Below are positions 40,580 to 49,720 of a DNA stretch of 64,000 nucleotides, one piece after another. How positions within the stretch are numbered: the stretch's first letter is position 1; each line of letters begins with the position of its first letter. Made by a program: the position numbers and the translations under genes. The notes under the pieces were generated by a model that had not been told where the DNA came from, made no database searches, and was given only the letters and a program-made list of their open reading frames with translations. The stretch comes from Streptomyces sp. NBC_00258 (GTDB taxonomy: Bacteria; Actinomycetota; Actinomycetes; Streptomycetales; Streptomycetaceae): contig NZ_CP108081.1 in NCBI RefSeq assembly GCF_036182465.1, forward strand, positions 5,580,001 through 5,644,000, read 5' to 3'.

Positions 40580-41812
40580 TCACTGCCCCAACGGCGCCGG
40601 AGGTGTGGCGTCCGGGACGACGGCGGTCGGGGTCGGTGGGTGCGCGGTCTTCGTCCGTTCTCTTGTGAGGGCGGCGGTGAGGGTGCGGGCCAGGAGGGGA
40701 TCGGCCGGAAGGACGTGGGAGGCGAACCAGCGGGCGGACGACGGGTCGGGGGACGGTTCGACGAACTCCGCGCCCGCGTAGTCGTCGAGCGGGGGATCGT
40801 AGATGTAGCCCGCGACCACTCCGTGTCTCACCAGGCGCCGCACGAGGGCGTCGCGGTCGTGGACCAGGAGCGGGACCCGGAAGAGGGGAAGCGGCCCGCC
40901 CGTTGCCGCGCGATCTCGGAGTGCCGGTGAGGCCCAGGGCGTGCCGGAGAGGACGCCGACGCCTGCCCGGCGGCGGGTGAGGTTCTCGTCGAGCAGCGCC
41001 ATCCTGAGCTTCAACTGCCCGCGGACCAGGGTTCCGTGGCGGGTCCGGAAGTCGTGGAGGTCGACACGGATCCATGACTCGTACGCGGTCAGGCTCGGTG
41101 CCCGGAGTGCGCTGGCGGAGAGCCGGGGCGCGTGCAGGGCCATCCGGAAGTCGTCGCGTTCGAGGAGGCCGAGGCGTTGCATCGTCCGCCAGGCGGGGCG
41201 CACCAGGTGCAGGGTGCGGACGGCCGAACGCGCCAGTGGGCGCAGGGCAGTTGCCAGGTCGCCGGCCAGGCGGCCCGGGACCAGGAGGTCGTCCCGCAGC
41301 AGCTCCAGCTCCCGGCGGGTGCGCGCGTCCTCCACGGCCAGGAAGCCGCCCGCCATCGCCGCCACGTGCTTGGACAGGCTGAAGGCCGCCGCCGTTCCGA
41401 ACGTCCCGATCGGCCGCCCGTCGAGGTGCGTGCCGATCGCGTGTGCGGCGTCCTCGATCAGGGGTATCCCCAACTCCTCGCAGCGCAGGCGCAGTTCCAC
41501 GACCCGGTCCGGCATGCCGTACAGGTTCGTGGTGAGGACGGCGTCCACGCCGCGCCAGGTGGACTCCGGTACGGCGGCCGGGTCGATGTTGCCGTCCCGG
41601 ACGGACACGGGGGCCAGCACCGGGCGCAGTCCGGCCGCGAGGACGACGAAGAGGATCACGTCGTCGTTCACCGGTGACATCAGCACCCGCCCGCCCGGGC
41701 GGCACCAGCGTCGCAGTGCCAGGTACAGGGCCAGACGTGCCGAGGGTGTGTAGACGCACTCCCGTCCGAGCCGGCGTGCCATCGTCGCGGCGAGCCGCGA
41801 TCCGTACGGCAT
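40580..41812 (-). CDS. DegT/DnrJ/EryC1/StrS-family aminotransferase
   Basis: About 410 residues from ATG 41812; GTG 41818 would overlap the upstream stop as GTGA. PLP-binding features: AGLRPVLAPVSVRDGNIDPA, VLTTNLYGMPDRVVELRLRC, IPLIEDAAHAIGTHLDG with the cofactor Asp, and FSLSKHVAAMAGGFLAV with the Schiff-base Lys. Family members transaminate nucleotide-linked keto sugars or use PLP in related sugar chemistry. It follows and is coupled to a FemAB-like acetyltransferase, so both probably act on one surface polysaccharide or glycolipid. The exact sugar is unknown. Confidence 0.85.
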   Translation of the reverse strand: MPYGSRLAATMARRLGRECVYTPSARLALYLALRRWCRPGGRVLMSPVNDDVILFVVLAAGLRPVLAPVSVRDGNIDPAAVPESTWRGVDAVLTTNLYGMPDRVVELRLRCEELGIPLIEDAAHAIGTHLDGRPIGTFGTAAAFSLSKHVAAMAGGFLAVEDARTRRELELLRDDLLVPGRLAGDLATALRPLARSAVRTLHLVRPAWRTMQRLGLLERDDFRMALHAPRLSASALRAPSLTAYESWIRVDLHDFRTRHGTLVRGQLKLRMALLDENLTRRRAGVGVLSGTPWASPALRDRAATGGPLPLFRVPLLVHDRDALVRRLVRHGVVAGYIYDPPLDDYAGAEFVEPSPDPSSARWFASHVLPADPLLARTLTAALTRERTKTAHPPTPTAVVPDATPPAPLGQ

Positions 41813-41814
41813 CG

Positions 41815-43032
41815 TCACCTCTTCCGCTGCGGGGCCGCGTTGCCCCGCGCGTTCGCTTTCCCCTGTGGGTCCGCGTCGGCCTGCGGGTTCACGTTGTCCC
41901 GTCCGTCCGCGTTCCGTCGTGGGGCGGTGCCGGAGCCCGTGCCCATGCGGCCCGACGTACGCAGCGTGCCCACCGTCTTCAGCAGCCGGTCGGCCGGTTC
42001 CCGCAGCCGCGGATGGGCCAGGACCGTGTTCCGCAGGCCGCGCACCGGCCTGCGCCACAGCCGGTGTGCCGTGGCCACCGGGTGGGGCCGGACGGCGAAG
42101 CCTTCGCCGACGCGCAGTTCGCGGGTCTTGAGCCAGTCCTTCCACTCCTTGTCGCCGCGCCCCAGGTCCATGAGCCGCACACCGTCCCGGCCGGCGGCCT
42201 CGGCCATGCGGAGGTGCATGATCAGGCCGGGCGAGTAGTAGTGGAGGTCGGGGTCGTACGCGGTGAACCACGGCGCGAACACCGTGCGCGATCTCGGCCC
42301 GAAGTGCGCGGCCACCGGCCGGTCCCCCGCGTACACCACGGACAGCACACCGGTGAAGTGCTCCTCGCGGACCTGGAACAGCTGGTCCACGAGCTCGACT
42401 ATCCACGGCCGCGCGAACCGGTCCATCCGTCCCGTCCTGCGGTACTGGGCGGACTTCCATCGCATGAGCGTGCGCAGCGCCCCCGGATCGCGCTCGTCGA
42501 AGACGAACCGCATCTCGCCCAGGTCGCGCGCCAGCCTGCGTTCCTTCTTCAGCGTCGTCTTGGCCAGCCCGGGGTACGCGCCGCGCAGCCACTCCGCGTA
42601 GCCCGCGTCGTCGCCGTCCTTCAGGTCGATGGCCGGTGAGGCGAACGTCCCCGTGACGTACGCCCCGAAGGGCTTCTGCTCCTCGACGAGGTGGTCGAAC
42701 TCGAAGACGGACAGCCCGCAGGCCCGCAGCAGTTCCCTGGTGTCCCAGGTGACGCCGGGCCGGTGCACGAGGGCCTGGGCGTCGGAGAGACCGAGTCCGA
42801 TGGCCCGGCCGACCCCTAAGGCGTTGCGCTCGTACGGGAGGAAGCCGACGGCCTCCTCGCCCTCGTGCAGGACCGCCACCCGCGCCCCACCGCGGTGCCG
42901 GCCGATCCCGGCCGCGAACTCCGGTGCCAGGAAGGGGTTCGCGTAGTCCGGTGACTCGTCCATCGCACGGTGCCAGGCCCGGCGCAGCGGGATGCTCAGT
43001 TCCTCGGGTCTGTGGATCGTGATGGTGCTCAT
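41815..43032 (-). CDS. GNAT/FemAB-like acyltransferase (CelD/BcsL type)
   Basis: 405 residues from ATG 43032 (MSTITIHRPEELSIPLRRAW). It has the double-GNAT layout of Acetyltransf_6 proteins: AVLHEGEEAVGFLPYERNAL in the first half, then LVDQLFQVREEHFTGVLSVV, VAAHFGPRSRTVFAPWFTAY and YYSPGLIMHLRMAEAAGRDG in the second. The C-terminal 60 residues are a disordered Asn/Arg/Pro/Gly tail. Such enzymes acylate sugars or peptides of the cell surface. Coupled to the DegT gene by overlap. Confidence 0.8.
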   Translation of the reverse strand: MSTITIHRPEELSIPLRRAWHRAMDESPDYANPFLAPEFAAGIGRHRGGARVAVLHEGEEAVGFLPYERNALGVGRAIGLGLSDAQALVHRPGVTWDTRELLRACGLSVFEFDHLVEEQKPFGAYVTGTFASPAIDLKDGDDAGYAEWLRGAYPGLAKTTLKKERRLARDLGEMRFVFDERDPGALRTLMRWKSAQYRRTGRMDRFARPWIVELVDQLFQVREEHFTGVLSVVYAGDRPVAAHFGPRSRTVFAPWFTAYDPDLHYYSPGLIMHLRMAEAAGRDGVRLMDLGRGDKEWKDWLKTRELRVGEGFAVRPHPVATAHRLWRRPVRGLRNTVLAHPRLREPADRLLKTVGTLRTSGRMGTGSGTAPRRNADGRDNVNPQADADPQGKANARGNAAPQRKR

Positions 43033-43325
43033 GGATCGCACGGGCAGCCCCCCCCATTCCCCCGTGACGCGCTCTCCGCGTCCTGCCCCCGCCTCGAACT
43101 GTTCGGCGTGGCTCAAACCTCGCGAAACAGTACGCACGCTGTCAAGGGTGGTGTGAGTAATGGAAGCGTCACGGATCGGACGGACCGGTCGGCACCCGGG
43201 GTGAGCCGCCGCCGGACGGCGGTCGCCTCAGCTGAATCGGTGCCCTGATTGCCCTACAGTGTGAGGATCTTGTGACATCACGATCCGGTCCGCATCCGGT
43301 TCCACACATCCAACGGGGGCACATC

Positions 43326-43691
43326 ATGGCGCTGTTCGGAAACGCGCACACCATCGATCCGGCGAAGGCCCAGCACGACTACGCGCGACTGCTCGGACAG
43401 GACGAGCAGGTGTACGCGGCGTACCTGCTGATACGCGACACGATCCTCTTCACCGACCGCCGCCTCATCCTGGTCGACAAGCAGGGCATCACCGGCAAGA
43501 AGACGGAGTACCACTCCGTCCCCTACCGCAGCATCACCCACTTCTCCGTCGAGACCGCGGGCCACTTCGACCTCGACGCCGAGCTGAAGATCTGGATCTC
43601 CGGCACCCCGGCGCCGATCGAGAAGACCTTCACCAAGGGCGTGGACATCTACGAGGTCCAGGCGATCCTCACGCAGTTCGTGGCGCGCTAG
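43326..43691 (+). CDS. PH-domain protein (bPH family)
   Basis: 121 residues from ATG 43326, with GGGGG upstream. The single bacterial PH-like domain has VYAAYLLIRDTILFTDRRLI, KKTEYHSVPYRSITHFSVET and a DLDAELKIWISG strand, then a C-terminal helix. Family members are widespread small proteins of unclear function. Its last 23 bp overlap the 3' end of the convergent MFS gene. Confidence 0.88.
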   Translation: MALFGNAHTIDPAKAQHDYARLLGQDEQVYAAYLLIRDTILFTDRRLILVDKQGITGKKTEYHSVPYRSITHFSVETAGHFDLDAELKIWISGTPAPIEKTFTKGVDIYEVQAILTQFVAR

Positions 43692-44856
43692 CCGGACGAG
43701 GTGCGGGGCGCAGCCCCGGCGCCAGGCTCACCGTCACGGCGATCGACGCCAGCGCCATCACCGTCATCGCCGTGCCCGGTGACGTCAGTTGGGCCGTCCC
43801 GCCCGCCAGGGCCGCTCCCACCCCCTGCATCGTCAGCGTTCCGGACGAGTGCAACCCCAGTGCGTGGCCGGACAGTTCGGGCGGGGTCACGGCCATCAGG
43901 CGTTCCTGTTGCAGGAGGCTCGCCGCGAAACCGGCCGAGGCCAGGGTGGCGAGGGCGGCCGCCAGGAAGGGCCCCGGGCGCAGGACGAAGAGCACGTACG
44001 GGGCCGCCAGCAGCAGGAGCAGGGGCACGCCCAGCCGCGGGCGCAGGCGGGCCGGCACGAAGCGGGCCGCCGCCACGTCGCCGGTCAGCATGCCCAGCGC
44101 CGCGCAGGCGAAGAGCAGGCCCGCGTGGCCGGGGGCGTACGAGACATAAAGGGACTCGCAGCCGACGATCAGGCCGTTGGGGATCCAGAGGGCCAGGAAC
44201 AGGTGGCGGCGCGGGCGGGAGGCGAGCAGGGCCGCGTTCGTGCGGCGGGTCTCGCGCACCGACGGCCGGCCCGTGGTTCTCGGCGGGCGGCGGGTCAGGG
44301 CGAGGCGGGACACCGCGGCGGCGGTCGCGTACAGGGCCGCCGCCGTGAGCAGCGTGCCGCGCGGGGACAGGAACGCGATGAGGACGCCTCCCGTCGCGAA
44401 CCCCGCGACCTGGGTGATCCCGTTCGCCATGTTGAAGACCGAGCGGCCGAGGATGTAGCCGTCCGCGCGCAGGATCTCGTTCAGCAGGCCCCAGCGGACC
44501 CCGCCGCCCAGGGACGCCACCAGGCCCAGTACGAGGATCAGGGCGAAGATCCCCCAGAGGGGCTGCGGGGCCGCCAGAGCCGCCGTACCCGCCGCGAACG
44601 CCAGCGCGGTGCCCGTCAGCGTGGCCCGGGGCGGCAGCCGGTCGGCCGCCGACAGGAGCGTGGTCGCGCCCAGCACCTGGGCCAGTGACGGGCCGAACAT
44701 GCTCAGGGCCGACAGCAGGGGCGAGTCCGTGGCCCGGTAGACGAGCGTGCCGAGCGCGAGACCGCTCATCGTCTGGGCGGCCACCTGCGCCGAGGAGGCC
44801 AGGAAGAGAGGGGTGAACTCCGGGGTGCGGAAGAGGGACCGGTACGTCGTGGGCAT
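43669..44856 (-). CDS. MFS transporter
   Basis: 395 residues from ATG 44856 (MPTTYRSLFRTPEFTPLFLA). About 12 helices with MFS features such as SMFGPSLAQVLGATTLLSAA and a central loop LALTRRPPRTTGRPS; relatives are annotated as efflux proteins. It diverges from a winged-helix regulator gene with an inverted repeat between them. The upstream in-frame extension is a Cys-periodic sequence produced by an imperfect 12-bp tandem repeat and is not likely translated. Confidence 0.85.
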   Translation of the reverse strand: MPTTYRSLFRTPEFTPLFLASSAQVAAQTMSGLALGTLVYRATDSPLLSALSMFGPSLAQVLGATTLLSAADRLPPRATLTGTALAFAAGTAALAAPQPLWGIFALILVLGLVASLGGGVRWGLLNEILRADGYILGRSVFNMANGITQVAGFATGGVLIAFLSPRGTLLTAAALYATAAAVSRLALTRRPPRTTGRPSVRETRRTNAALLASRPRRHLFLALWIPNGLIVGCESLYVSYAPGHAGLLFACAALGMLTGDVAAARFVPARLRPRLGVPLLLLLAAPYVLFVLRPGPFLAAALATLASAGFAASLLQQERLMAVTPPELSGHALGLHSSGTLTMQGVGAALAGGTAQLTSPGTAMTVMALASIAVTVSLAPGLRPAPRPASAPRTA

Positions 44857-44895
44857 GCCCCGGAGTCTCGGACCGGCGCCGGAGCGGCCGGTAGA

Positions 44896-44915
44896 GTTTC
44901 GCTCCTGCGCGAAAC
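44896..44915. promoter_or_regulatory. Inverted repeat in the MFS/regulator spacer
   Basis: GTTTCGC (44896-44902) and GCGAAAC (44909-44915) around 6 bp, 40 bp upstream of the MFS start. To its right, 44916-44980 is an imperfect 12-bp tandem repeat (units like GCAAACGGCGTA). Both are candidate targets of the divergent regulator. Confidence 0.5.
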
Positions 44916-45009
44916 AAGCAGCGAAGCAAACGGCGTAGCAAACAGCAGAACAGTCGGCGGAACAGCCAGTGCGGCAGACGGCGGGACAGGCACCGGGGAG
45001 GTCGCCGAC

Positions 45010-46017
45010 ATGGGCTGGTGGCAGGTCAACGCCGACACCCTCGCGGGCAGCCGGTTCGTGCTCTCGCCGCTCGCCGAGACCTTCGCCTGTCTGAAGGCAC
45101 TGCGGGCGGGGACGGCCGCGCACCCGGGCGAGCGGGCCTGGCTGGAGGCCCATCTGCCGGACCACCTACGACGGCTGGCCGCCGATCCCGTCACCGCCGC
45201 CCTCGTCCGGGCCGGGCTCGGGCCCGAGTGGATCGCCGACTTCCTCACGCCCACCCCGCGCGGCGAGGAGGACTTCGGCACCGAGGTCGGCCGTGTACGC
45301 GAGACCTCCCCCGAGGCCGCCCGCGCCCACCTCGCCGTCGCCCTGCGCGGCCCGCTCCCCGGCATACTCCAGGACCGCGACGACCTCCCCGACCGCGCCG
45401 CCGACCTGCTCACCCACGTCTGGACCGAGGCCGTACGCCCCTACTGGCCCCGTCGCCGCCGCGTGCTCGAAGCCGATGTCGTCGCCCGCACCGCCCAGCT
45501 GAGCCAGGGCGGCTGGGCGGCAGCCCTCGACGCGATGCGGCCGGGCATGCGCTGGCTCGGCGAGAACCGGCTGCAGATCAACCTCCACGAGTACCCGCCC
45601 CGCGAGATCTCGGGCGCCGAGCTCATCTTCGTACCCGTGACACCGCAGCGGCAGGGCTGGGTGTCGTGGGAGGAGCCCGACCGGTACGCGGTCGTGTACC
45701 CGTGCTCGGGCGCGCTCGCGGACACCGGGGCGACGGCCGCGGGTGCCCCCGAGAGCCTCAGCCGGCTGCTCGGGGCGGGGCGGGCGGGCGTTCTCGTGCT
45801 GCTCGGCTCCCCCATGAGTACGAGCCAGGTGGTGGCCGTCACCGGACAGGGGCTCGGCTCGGTCGGCCGCCACCTGAAGGTGCTCCTCGACGCCCGGCTA
45901 GTCGAGCGGCGGCGCTCCGGGCGGTCGGTCCTCTACTACCGCACCCCCGCGGGCGAGGTTCTCGTCGGCGCCCAGGGAGACCGGGGCGCCGCCCGTGCCA
46001 CTTCGGAGCGGAGTTAG
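45010..46017 (+). CDS. ArsR-type winged-helix regulator with long N-terminal domain
   Basis: 335 residues. The C-terminal 80 residues are a winged helix (LLGSPMSTSQVVAVTGQGLG, SVGRHLKVLLDARLVERRRS, then VLYYRTPAGE). The N-terminal 230 residues are the DUF5937-like extension common in Streptomyces ArsR proteins (WWQVNADTLAGSRFVLSPLA). It diverges from the MFS gene and probably represses it. The glutathione peroxidase gene starts 9 bp after its stop, so the two may be co-transcribed. Confidence 0.85.
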   Translation: MGWWQVNADTLAGSRFVLSPLAETFACLKALRAGTAAHPGERAWLEAHLPDHLRRLAADPVTAALVRAGLGPEWIADFLTPTPRGEEDFGTEVGRVRETSPEAARAHLAVALRGPLPGILQDRDDLPDRAADLLTHVWTEAVRPYWPRRRRVLEADVVARTAQLSQGGWAAALDAMRPGMRWLGENRLQINLHEYPPREISGAELIFVPVTPQRQGWVSWEEPDRYAVVYPCSGALADTGATAAGAPESLSRLLGAGRAGVLVLLGSPMSTSQVVAVTGQGLGSVGRHLKVLLDARLVERRRSGRSVLYYRTPAGEVLVGAQGDRGAARATSERS

Positions 46018-46026
46018 CATCCGTTT

Positions 46027-46521
46027 ATGACTACTGACTCAGTTCTCGACGTCGACATCGATGCCCTGCAGGGCGGTTCAGCGGACCTCGGCCAGTACAA
46101 GGGCAAGGCCGTGCTCATCGTCAACGTGGCCTCCAAGTGCGGGCTCACCCCTCAGTACGGGGGCCTGGAGCGGCTGCAGGAGCGGTTCGCCGCGCAGGGC
46201 TTCACCGTGCTCGGCGTGCCCTGCAACCAGTTCATGGGCCAGGAGCCCGGCACGTCCGAGGAGATCGCGGAGTTCTGCTCGGCGACGTACGGCGTGACCT
46301 TCCCGATGACCGAGAAGGTCGACGTGAACGGGGACGCGCGGCACGCGCTCTACGAGCGGCTGACCGGTTTCGCGGACGGCGAGGGGCACAGCGGTGACAT
46401 CCGCTGGAACTTCGAGAAGTTCCTGATCGGCCGGGACGGCACGGTGGTCGCCCGCTTCTCGCCGCAGACCGAGCCGGAGTCGGCCGAGGTCGTGGCGGCC
46501 GTGGAGGCGCTCGTCGCCTGA
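46027..46521 (+). CDS. Glutathione peroxidase family protein (thiol peroxidase)
   Basis: 164 residues with the thioredoxin fold. Peroxidatic Cys is in IVNVASKCGLTPQY, the second conserved block is VLGVPCNQFMGQEPGTSEEI with its Gln, and the Trp is in DIRWNFEKFLIGRDG. As there is Cys instead of selenocysteine, it probably uses thioredoxin or mycothiol-linked reductants to remove peroxides. Length is normal for the family. Confidence 0.92.
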   Translation: MTTDSVLDVDIDALQGGSADLGQYKGKAVLIVNVASKCGLTPQYGGLERLQERFAAQGFTVLGVPCNQFMGQEPGTSEEIAEFCSATYGVTFPMTEKVDVNGDARHALYERLTGFADGEGHSGDIRWNFEKFLIGRDGTVVARFSPQTEPESAEVVAAVEALVA

Positions 46522-46613
46522 CGCGGCGGCTCCCGTCGGTTGACCTTGCCCCTGGGGCAAGGAGCATCCTCCTCCCGCCGGGCGGCAGTCGCCCGGTGAC
46601 GGAGGATGGGCCC

Positions 46614-47495
46614 GTGGAACCCGTGACCAACGCGTTGCCCCCGGCCGAGGGCCTGCTCACGATCGGCGCGTTCGCCGCCCGTGCGCGGCTCTCGCCGAAG
46701 GCGCTGCGGCTGTACGACCGGCTGGGCCTGCTGCGCCCCGCGCACGTCGACGACGCGACCGGCTACCGCTACTACCGCGCCGCCCAGGTCGAACGGGCCC
46801 GCCTGGTCTTCCTGCTGCGCGGACTCGACATGCCGCTCGCGCGGATCGCCGAGGTCGTGGAGCGCCAGGAGACCGACGGGCAGGCGGCCGCGGACCTCGT
46901 GAGCGCCTACTGGGCGGACGTCGAGGAACGCCTCGCCGGGCAGCGGACACTCGCGCACTACCTCCGTGGACGGCTTTCCGGAAGGAGTTCCGAGTTGTAC
47001 GCGACATTCGAGGTCCACACCGTGGACGTACCGGAGCAGTGGGTCATCACCGAGAACCGGCACACCCTCGTGGAGGAGCTGCCCGTCTGGATCCCGGCGT
47101 CACTGGGGCGGCTGGAGGCGGCCGCGAAGGAGTGCGGCGGCACGACGGGCGCCCCGTTCGTCGTCTACTACTCCGAGGTCTCGCAGGAGAGCGACGGCCC
47201 CGTCGAGTCCTGCGTCCCCGTCGCCGACCCGGCCGCCGCCCGCGCCTGGGCCGCCCGGCACGCCCGCGCCTGGAACACGACGGCCCGCCTCGAACCCGCC
47301 CGCCGCCTCGCCTACACCCGCATTACCAAGGCCCAGGTGGCCAACCCCCAGATCCACGCCGCCTACGAGGCGGTGGAGGCCTGGCTGACCAAAGAAGGCC
47401 TCGCCTACGCGGGCCCGTGCCGAGAGATCTACTTCACCGACTGGGACGAGTCGGGCCCGGAGGACGAGGTCTGCGACGTGGCATTCCCTGTTTAG
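46614..47495 (+). CDS. MerR-family regulator with GyrI-like effector domain
   Basis: 293 residues from GTG 46614, with GGAGGAT 6 bp upstream. N-terminal MerR winged helix (LTIGAFAARARLSPKALRLY, YDRLGLLRPAHVDDATGYRY) and dimerisation helix up to about residue 115. The C-terminal GyrI-like domain (VDVPEQWVITENRHTLVEEL, PFVVYYSEVSQESDGPVESC, REIYFTDWDE) binds small molecules in relatives such as BmrR and TipA-like activators. It probably activates an efflux or detoxification gene, perhaps itself. Confidence 0.88.
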   Translation: MEPVTNALPPAEGLLTIGAFAARARLSPKALRLYDRLGLLRPAHVDDATGYRYYRAAQVERARLVFLLRGLDMPLARIAEVVERQETDGQAAADLVSAYWADVEERLAGQRTLAHYLRGRLSGRSSELYATFEVHTVDVPEQWVITENRHTLVEELPVWIPASLGRLEAAAKECGGTTGAPFVVYYSEVSQESDGPVESCVPVADPAAARAWAARHARAWNTTARLEPARRLAYTRITKAQVANPQIHAAYEAVEAWLTKEGLAYAGPCREIYFTDWDESGPEDEVCDVAFPV

Positions 47496-47553
47496 GGGCG
47501 CGGGGCTGTATCGATTTGCGGCTCCGCCGCGTGGGCGCGACCGGCCACAAAGA
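47494..47553. repeat. Streptomyces intergenic GC-rich repeat
   Basis: AGGGGCGCGGGGCTGTATCG followed by TGCGGCTCCGCCGCGTGGGC and GCGACCGGCCACAA. A related, inverted sequence is at 61190-61290. This is a very common intergenic element in Streptomyces genomes, as I recall it. Confidence 0.55.
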
Positions 47554-47584
47554 ACCCGCACCCGAAATCGAACCCGCGGAAGCG

Positions 47585-49528
47585 CTACCCGGTCCCCCGC
47601 ACGGCCTCCCTCATCTCCTCAGGACACCCCGTCCCCCGGGGCAACTGATAAGGCGCAGCCAACCGATACGTGCCGGCCCGCGGAGCGAGAAGCTCAGTCC
47701 ACTTGTCCCCGTTGACGTCCTCCTCCGTCTCCATCAGACACCCGTTGACGTTCTCGTACGTCTTCGGCAACTCGTCGTCGTCCTCCCGCAGCCGCTTCGA
47801 CTCCTCGGTCTCCTGCGGCGGCTTCACGCTCTTGCCCTCCGCGTCGACGAGCCCGAGCCACGGCGAGTACGGGATCCGGATGAGCACCTGCCCCGCCCGC
47901 TTCACCTCGATCGTCAGCTCACCCTGCTCGGCCCGGTCGACGACGGCGGGCGGGTCGGCCATCGGGGTGGGGTCGATGACCTTGAAGAGCTGCCAGTTGG
48001 CGTCGCCCCAGACCTGCTTCAGATACGGCATCCCGCGCTGCACGAGCTCCCGCTCGCGCTCACCGCCGTCGCCGTCGGGCTCGCCCTTGGGGACGACGAC
48101 GTAGTGGACGGCCCAGCGCCGCAGCCACTCGTGGTAGTTCGCGGAGTTGAGGGTGTCGTCGTAGAAGAGGGGGTTGCGCTCCATGTCCGCCTGCCGGTTC
48201 CAGCCGCGGGCGAGGTTGACGTACGGGGCGAGGGCGGACGCCTCCCGGTGGGAGCGGGCCGGTACGACCTCGACGCGGCCCTTCTCGGCACCGGCGACCT
48301 GGAGCTGGTTGACCAGCGGGGCCAGTTCGCGGGCCCAGGAGGCCGCGGGCGTCGTGTGCACTATGTCGTCGACGGCCTTGAAGCCGATCCAGGCGTTCAT
48401 GCCCACGAAGGTGACGACGATCGCGTACCACTTGCGCGAGCGCGGCACCGTGAAGGGCAGCGCGGCGATCAGCACGACCCCCGCCAGGAGCATGGGCAGG
48501 CGGCTGATGTTGGAGCCGATCTGCGAGCTGATCAGCCAGACGAGGAGGACGGAGAGTCCGTACACCGCCGCCGTTATCCGGACCGTCTTCCACTCCTTGG
48601 GGACGAGAAGGAAGACGAACACCGAGTACGAGAACGGCAGCAGGACCGACGCCCACAGCATCGGCTGCGTACCGGAGAAGGGGAACAGCCACGCGGAGAC
48701 GCCGACGACGGCGGCGGGCGCGAGGCCGAGCGCGTACGCGCCCGGGCGGCGCTTCTGCAGGAAGAGCGCCACCGCGACGAAGCCCACGAAGAGTCCGGCC
48801 ACGGGTGACGCGGCGGTCGCGAGCGCGGCGAGGGGGGCCGCGCACAGGGCCTTGGCCCAGCGTTTGTAGCGCCAGCGGTACGGCCAACAGAAGACGACGG
48901 CGGTCGCGCCGAGCGCGAACACCATGCCGAGGCCGAAGGTCACGCGTCCCGAGGCCGCGTTGCACAGCAGCGCGAACACTCCGGCGAGGGACGGCCACAC
49001 CGGGTTCCGTACGGCCCTGGTGCGCATCAGGATCAGCGTGAGCAGCCCGGCGGAGATCGTCCCCGCGATCATCAGCGTCGTCCGCACGCCGAGCACGGCC
49101 ATCAGATACGGCGACACCACGCTGTACGAGACCGGGTGCATCCCGCCGTACCAGGCCAGGTTGTACGCCGAACCCGGGTTCCGCCCGACGAACTCGGCCC
49201 ACGCGTCCTGCGCCGCGAGGTCGCCCCCGCTGTTCGCGAACGTGAAGAACCAGATGACGTGGAGGATGCCGGAGAGCGCGGTGGCGAGGGTCGCGGGGTG
49301 CCGGAGGAAGCGGTGGAGACGAGTGGTCTCCTGAACGCCGTCGGGGTCCGCGCGGTGCTCACCGCCGCCGGAGTCCGTGTCGTGCTCGGGGCTCTCGGCC
49401 GACCCGGAGGAGTCAGGGGCGTCGTTCGGTCCGGGGCGTTCAACGTGCCGCGTACGCACGCGTATTCGCTGGCCGGCTCCTTGGCCGGGCTCGGCGTCGT
49501 CGGCGTGCGTCGGCTCCGCTGTCGCCAC
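47585..49528 (-). CDS. Large polytopic membrane protein
   Basis: About 647 residues from GTG 49528 with GGAG upstream. A disordered acidic N-terminus of about 75 residues precedes around 11 membrane helices (residues about 85-430, including ATLATALSGILHVIWFFTFA and SNISRLPMLLAGVVLIAALP). A soluble domain of about 220 residues follows (LNSANYHEWLRRWAVHYVVV, IRIPYSPWLGLVDAEGKS). The layout is like GT-C glycosyltransferases or YfhO-type proteins, though relatives are often labelled MFS transporter. No catalytic motif can be named. Probably cell-envelope related, given the downstream carboxypeptidase. Confidence 0.6.
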   Translation of the reverse strand: MATAEPTHADDAEPGQGAGQRIRVRTRHVERPGPNDAPDSSGSAESPEHDTDSGGGEHRADPDGVQETTRLHRFLRHPATLATALSGILHVIWFFTFANSGGDLAAQDAWAEFVGRNPGSAYNLAWYGGMHPVSYSVVSPYLMAVLGVRTTLMIAGTISAGLLTLILMRTRAVRNPVWPSLAGVFALLCNAASGRVTFGLGMVFALGATAVVFCWPYRWRYKRWAKALCAAPLAALATAASPVAGLFVGFVAVALFLQKRRPGAYALGLAPAAVVGVSAWLFPFSGTQPMLWASVLLPFSYSVFVFLLVPKEWKTVRITAAVYGLSVLLVWLISSQIGSNISRLPMLLAGVVLIAALPFTVPRSRKWYAIVVTFVGMNAWIGFKAVDDIVHTTPAASWARELAPLVNQLQVAGAEKGRVEVVPARSHREASALAPYVNLARGWNRQADMERNPLFYDDTLNSANYHEWLRRWAVHYVVVPKGEPDGDGGERERELVQRGMPYLKQVWGDANWQLFKVIDPTPMADPPAVVDRAEQGELTIEVKRAGQVLIRIPYSPWLGLVDAEGKSVKPPQETEESKRLREDDDELPKTYENVNGCLMETEEDVNGDKWTELLAPRAGTYRLAAPYQLPRGTGCPEEMREAVRGTG

Positions 49529-49720
49529 GTGAAGGCACTCCCGTGTCCCGTTGTCTCGCTGCTCGGCCGGGCCCCGCGGCGGGCGACCTTGCCCTTCTCG
49601 CGACGCTAGCACGCGCCCCGGCCCAGAGCGCCGGGGCGGTACTCCGTCGGCGGCGTACGACCGTTTCGGCACGGCTTGGGAGCATTACGCCCCCAAGCCG
49701 CCGCAGTTGCGTACGTCCCG

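Noticed and set aside
43669..45165. N-terminal extension of the MFS protein with a Cys every fourth residue
   Set aside because: It is produced by an imperfect 12-bp tandem repeat in the intergenic region and precedes a normal MFS start at 44856.
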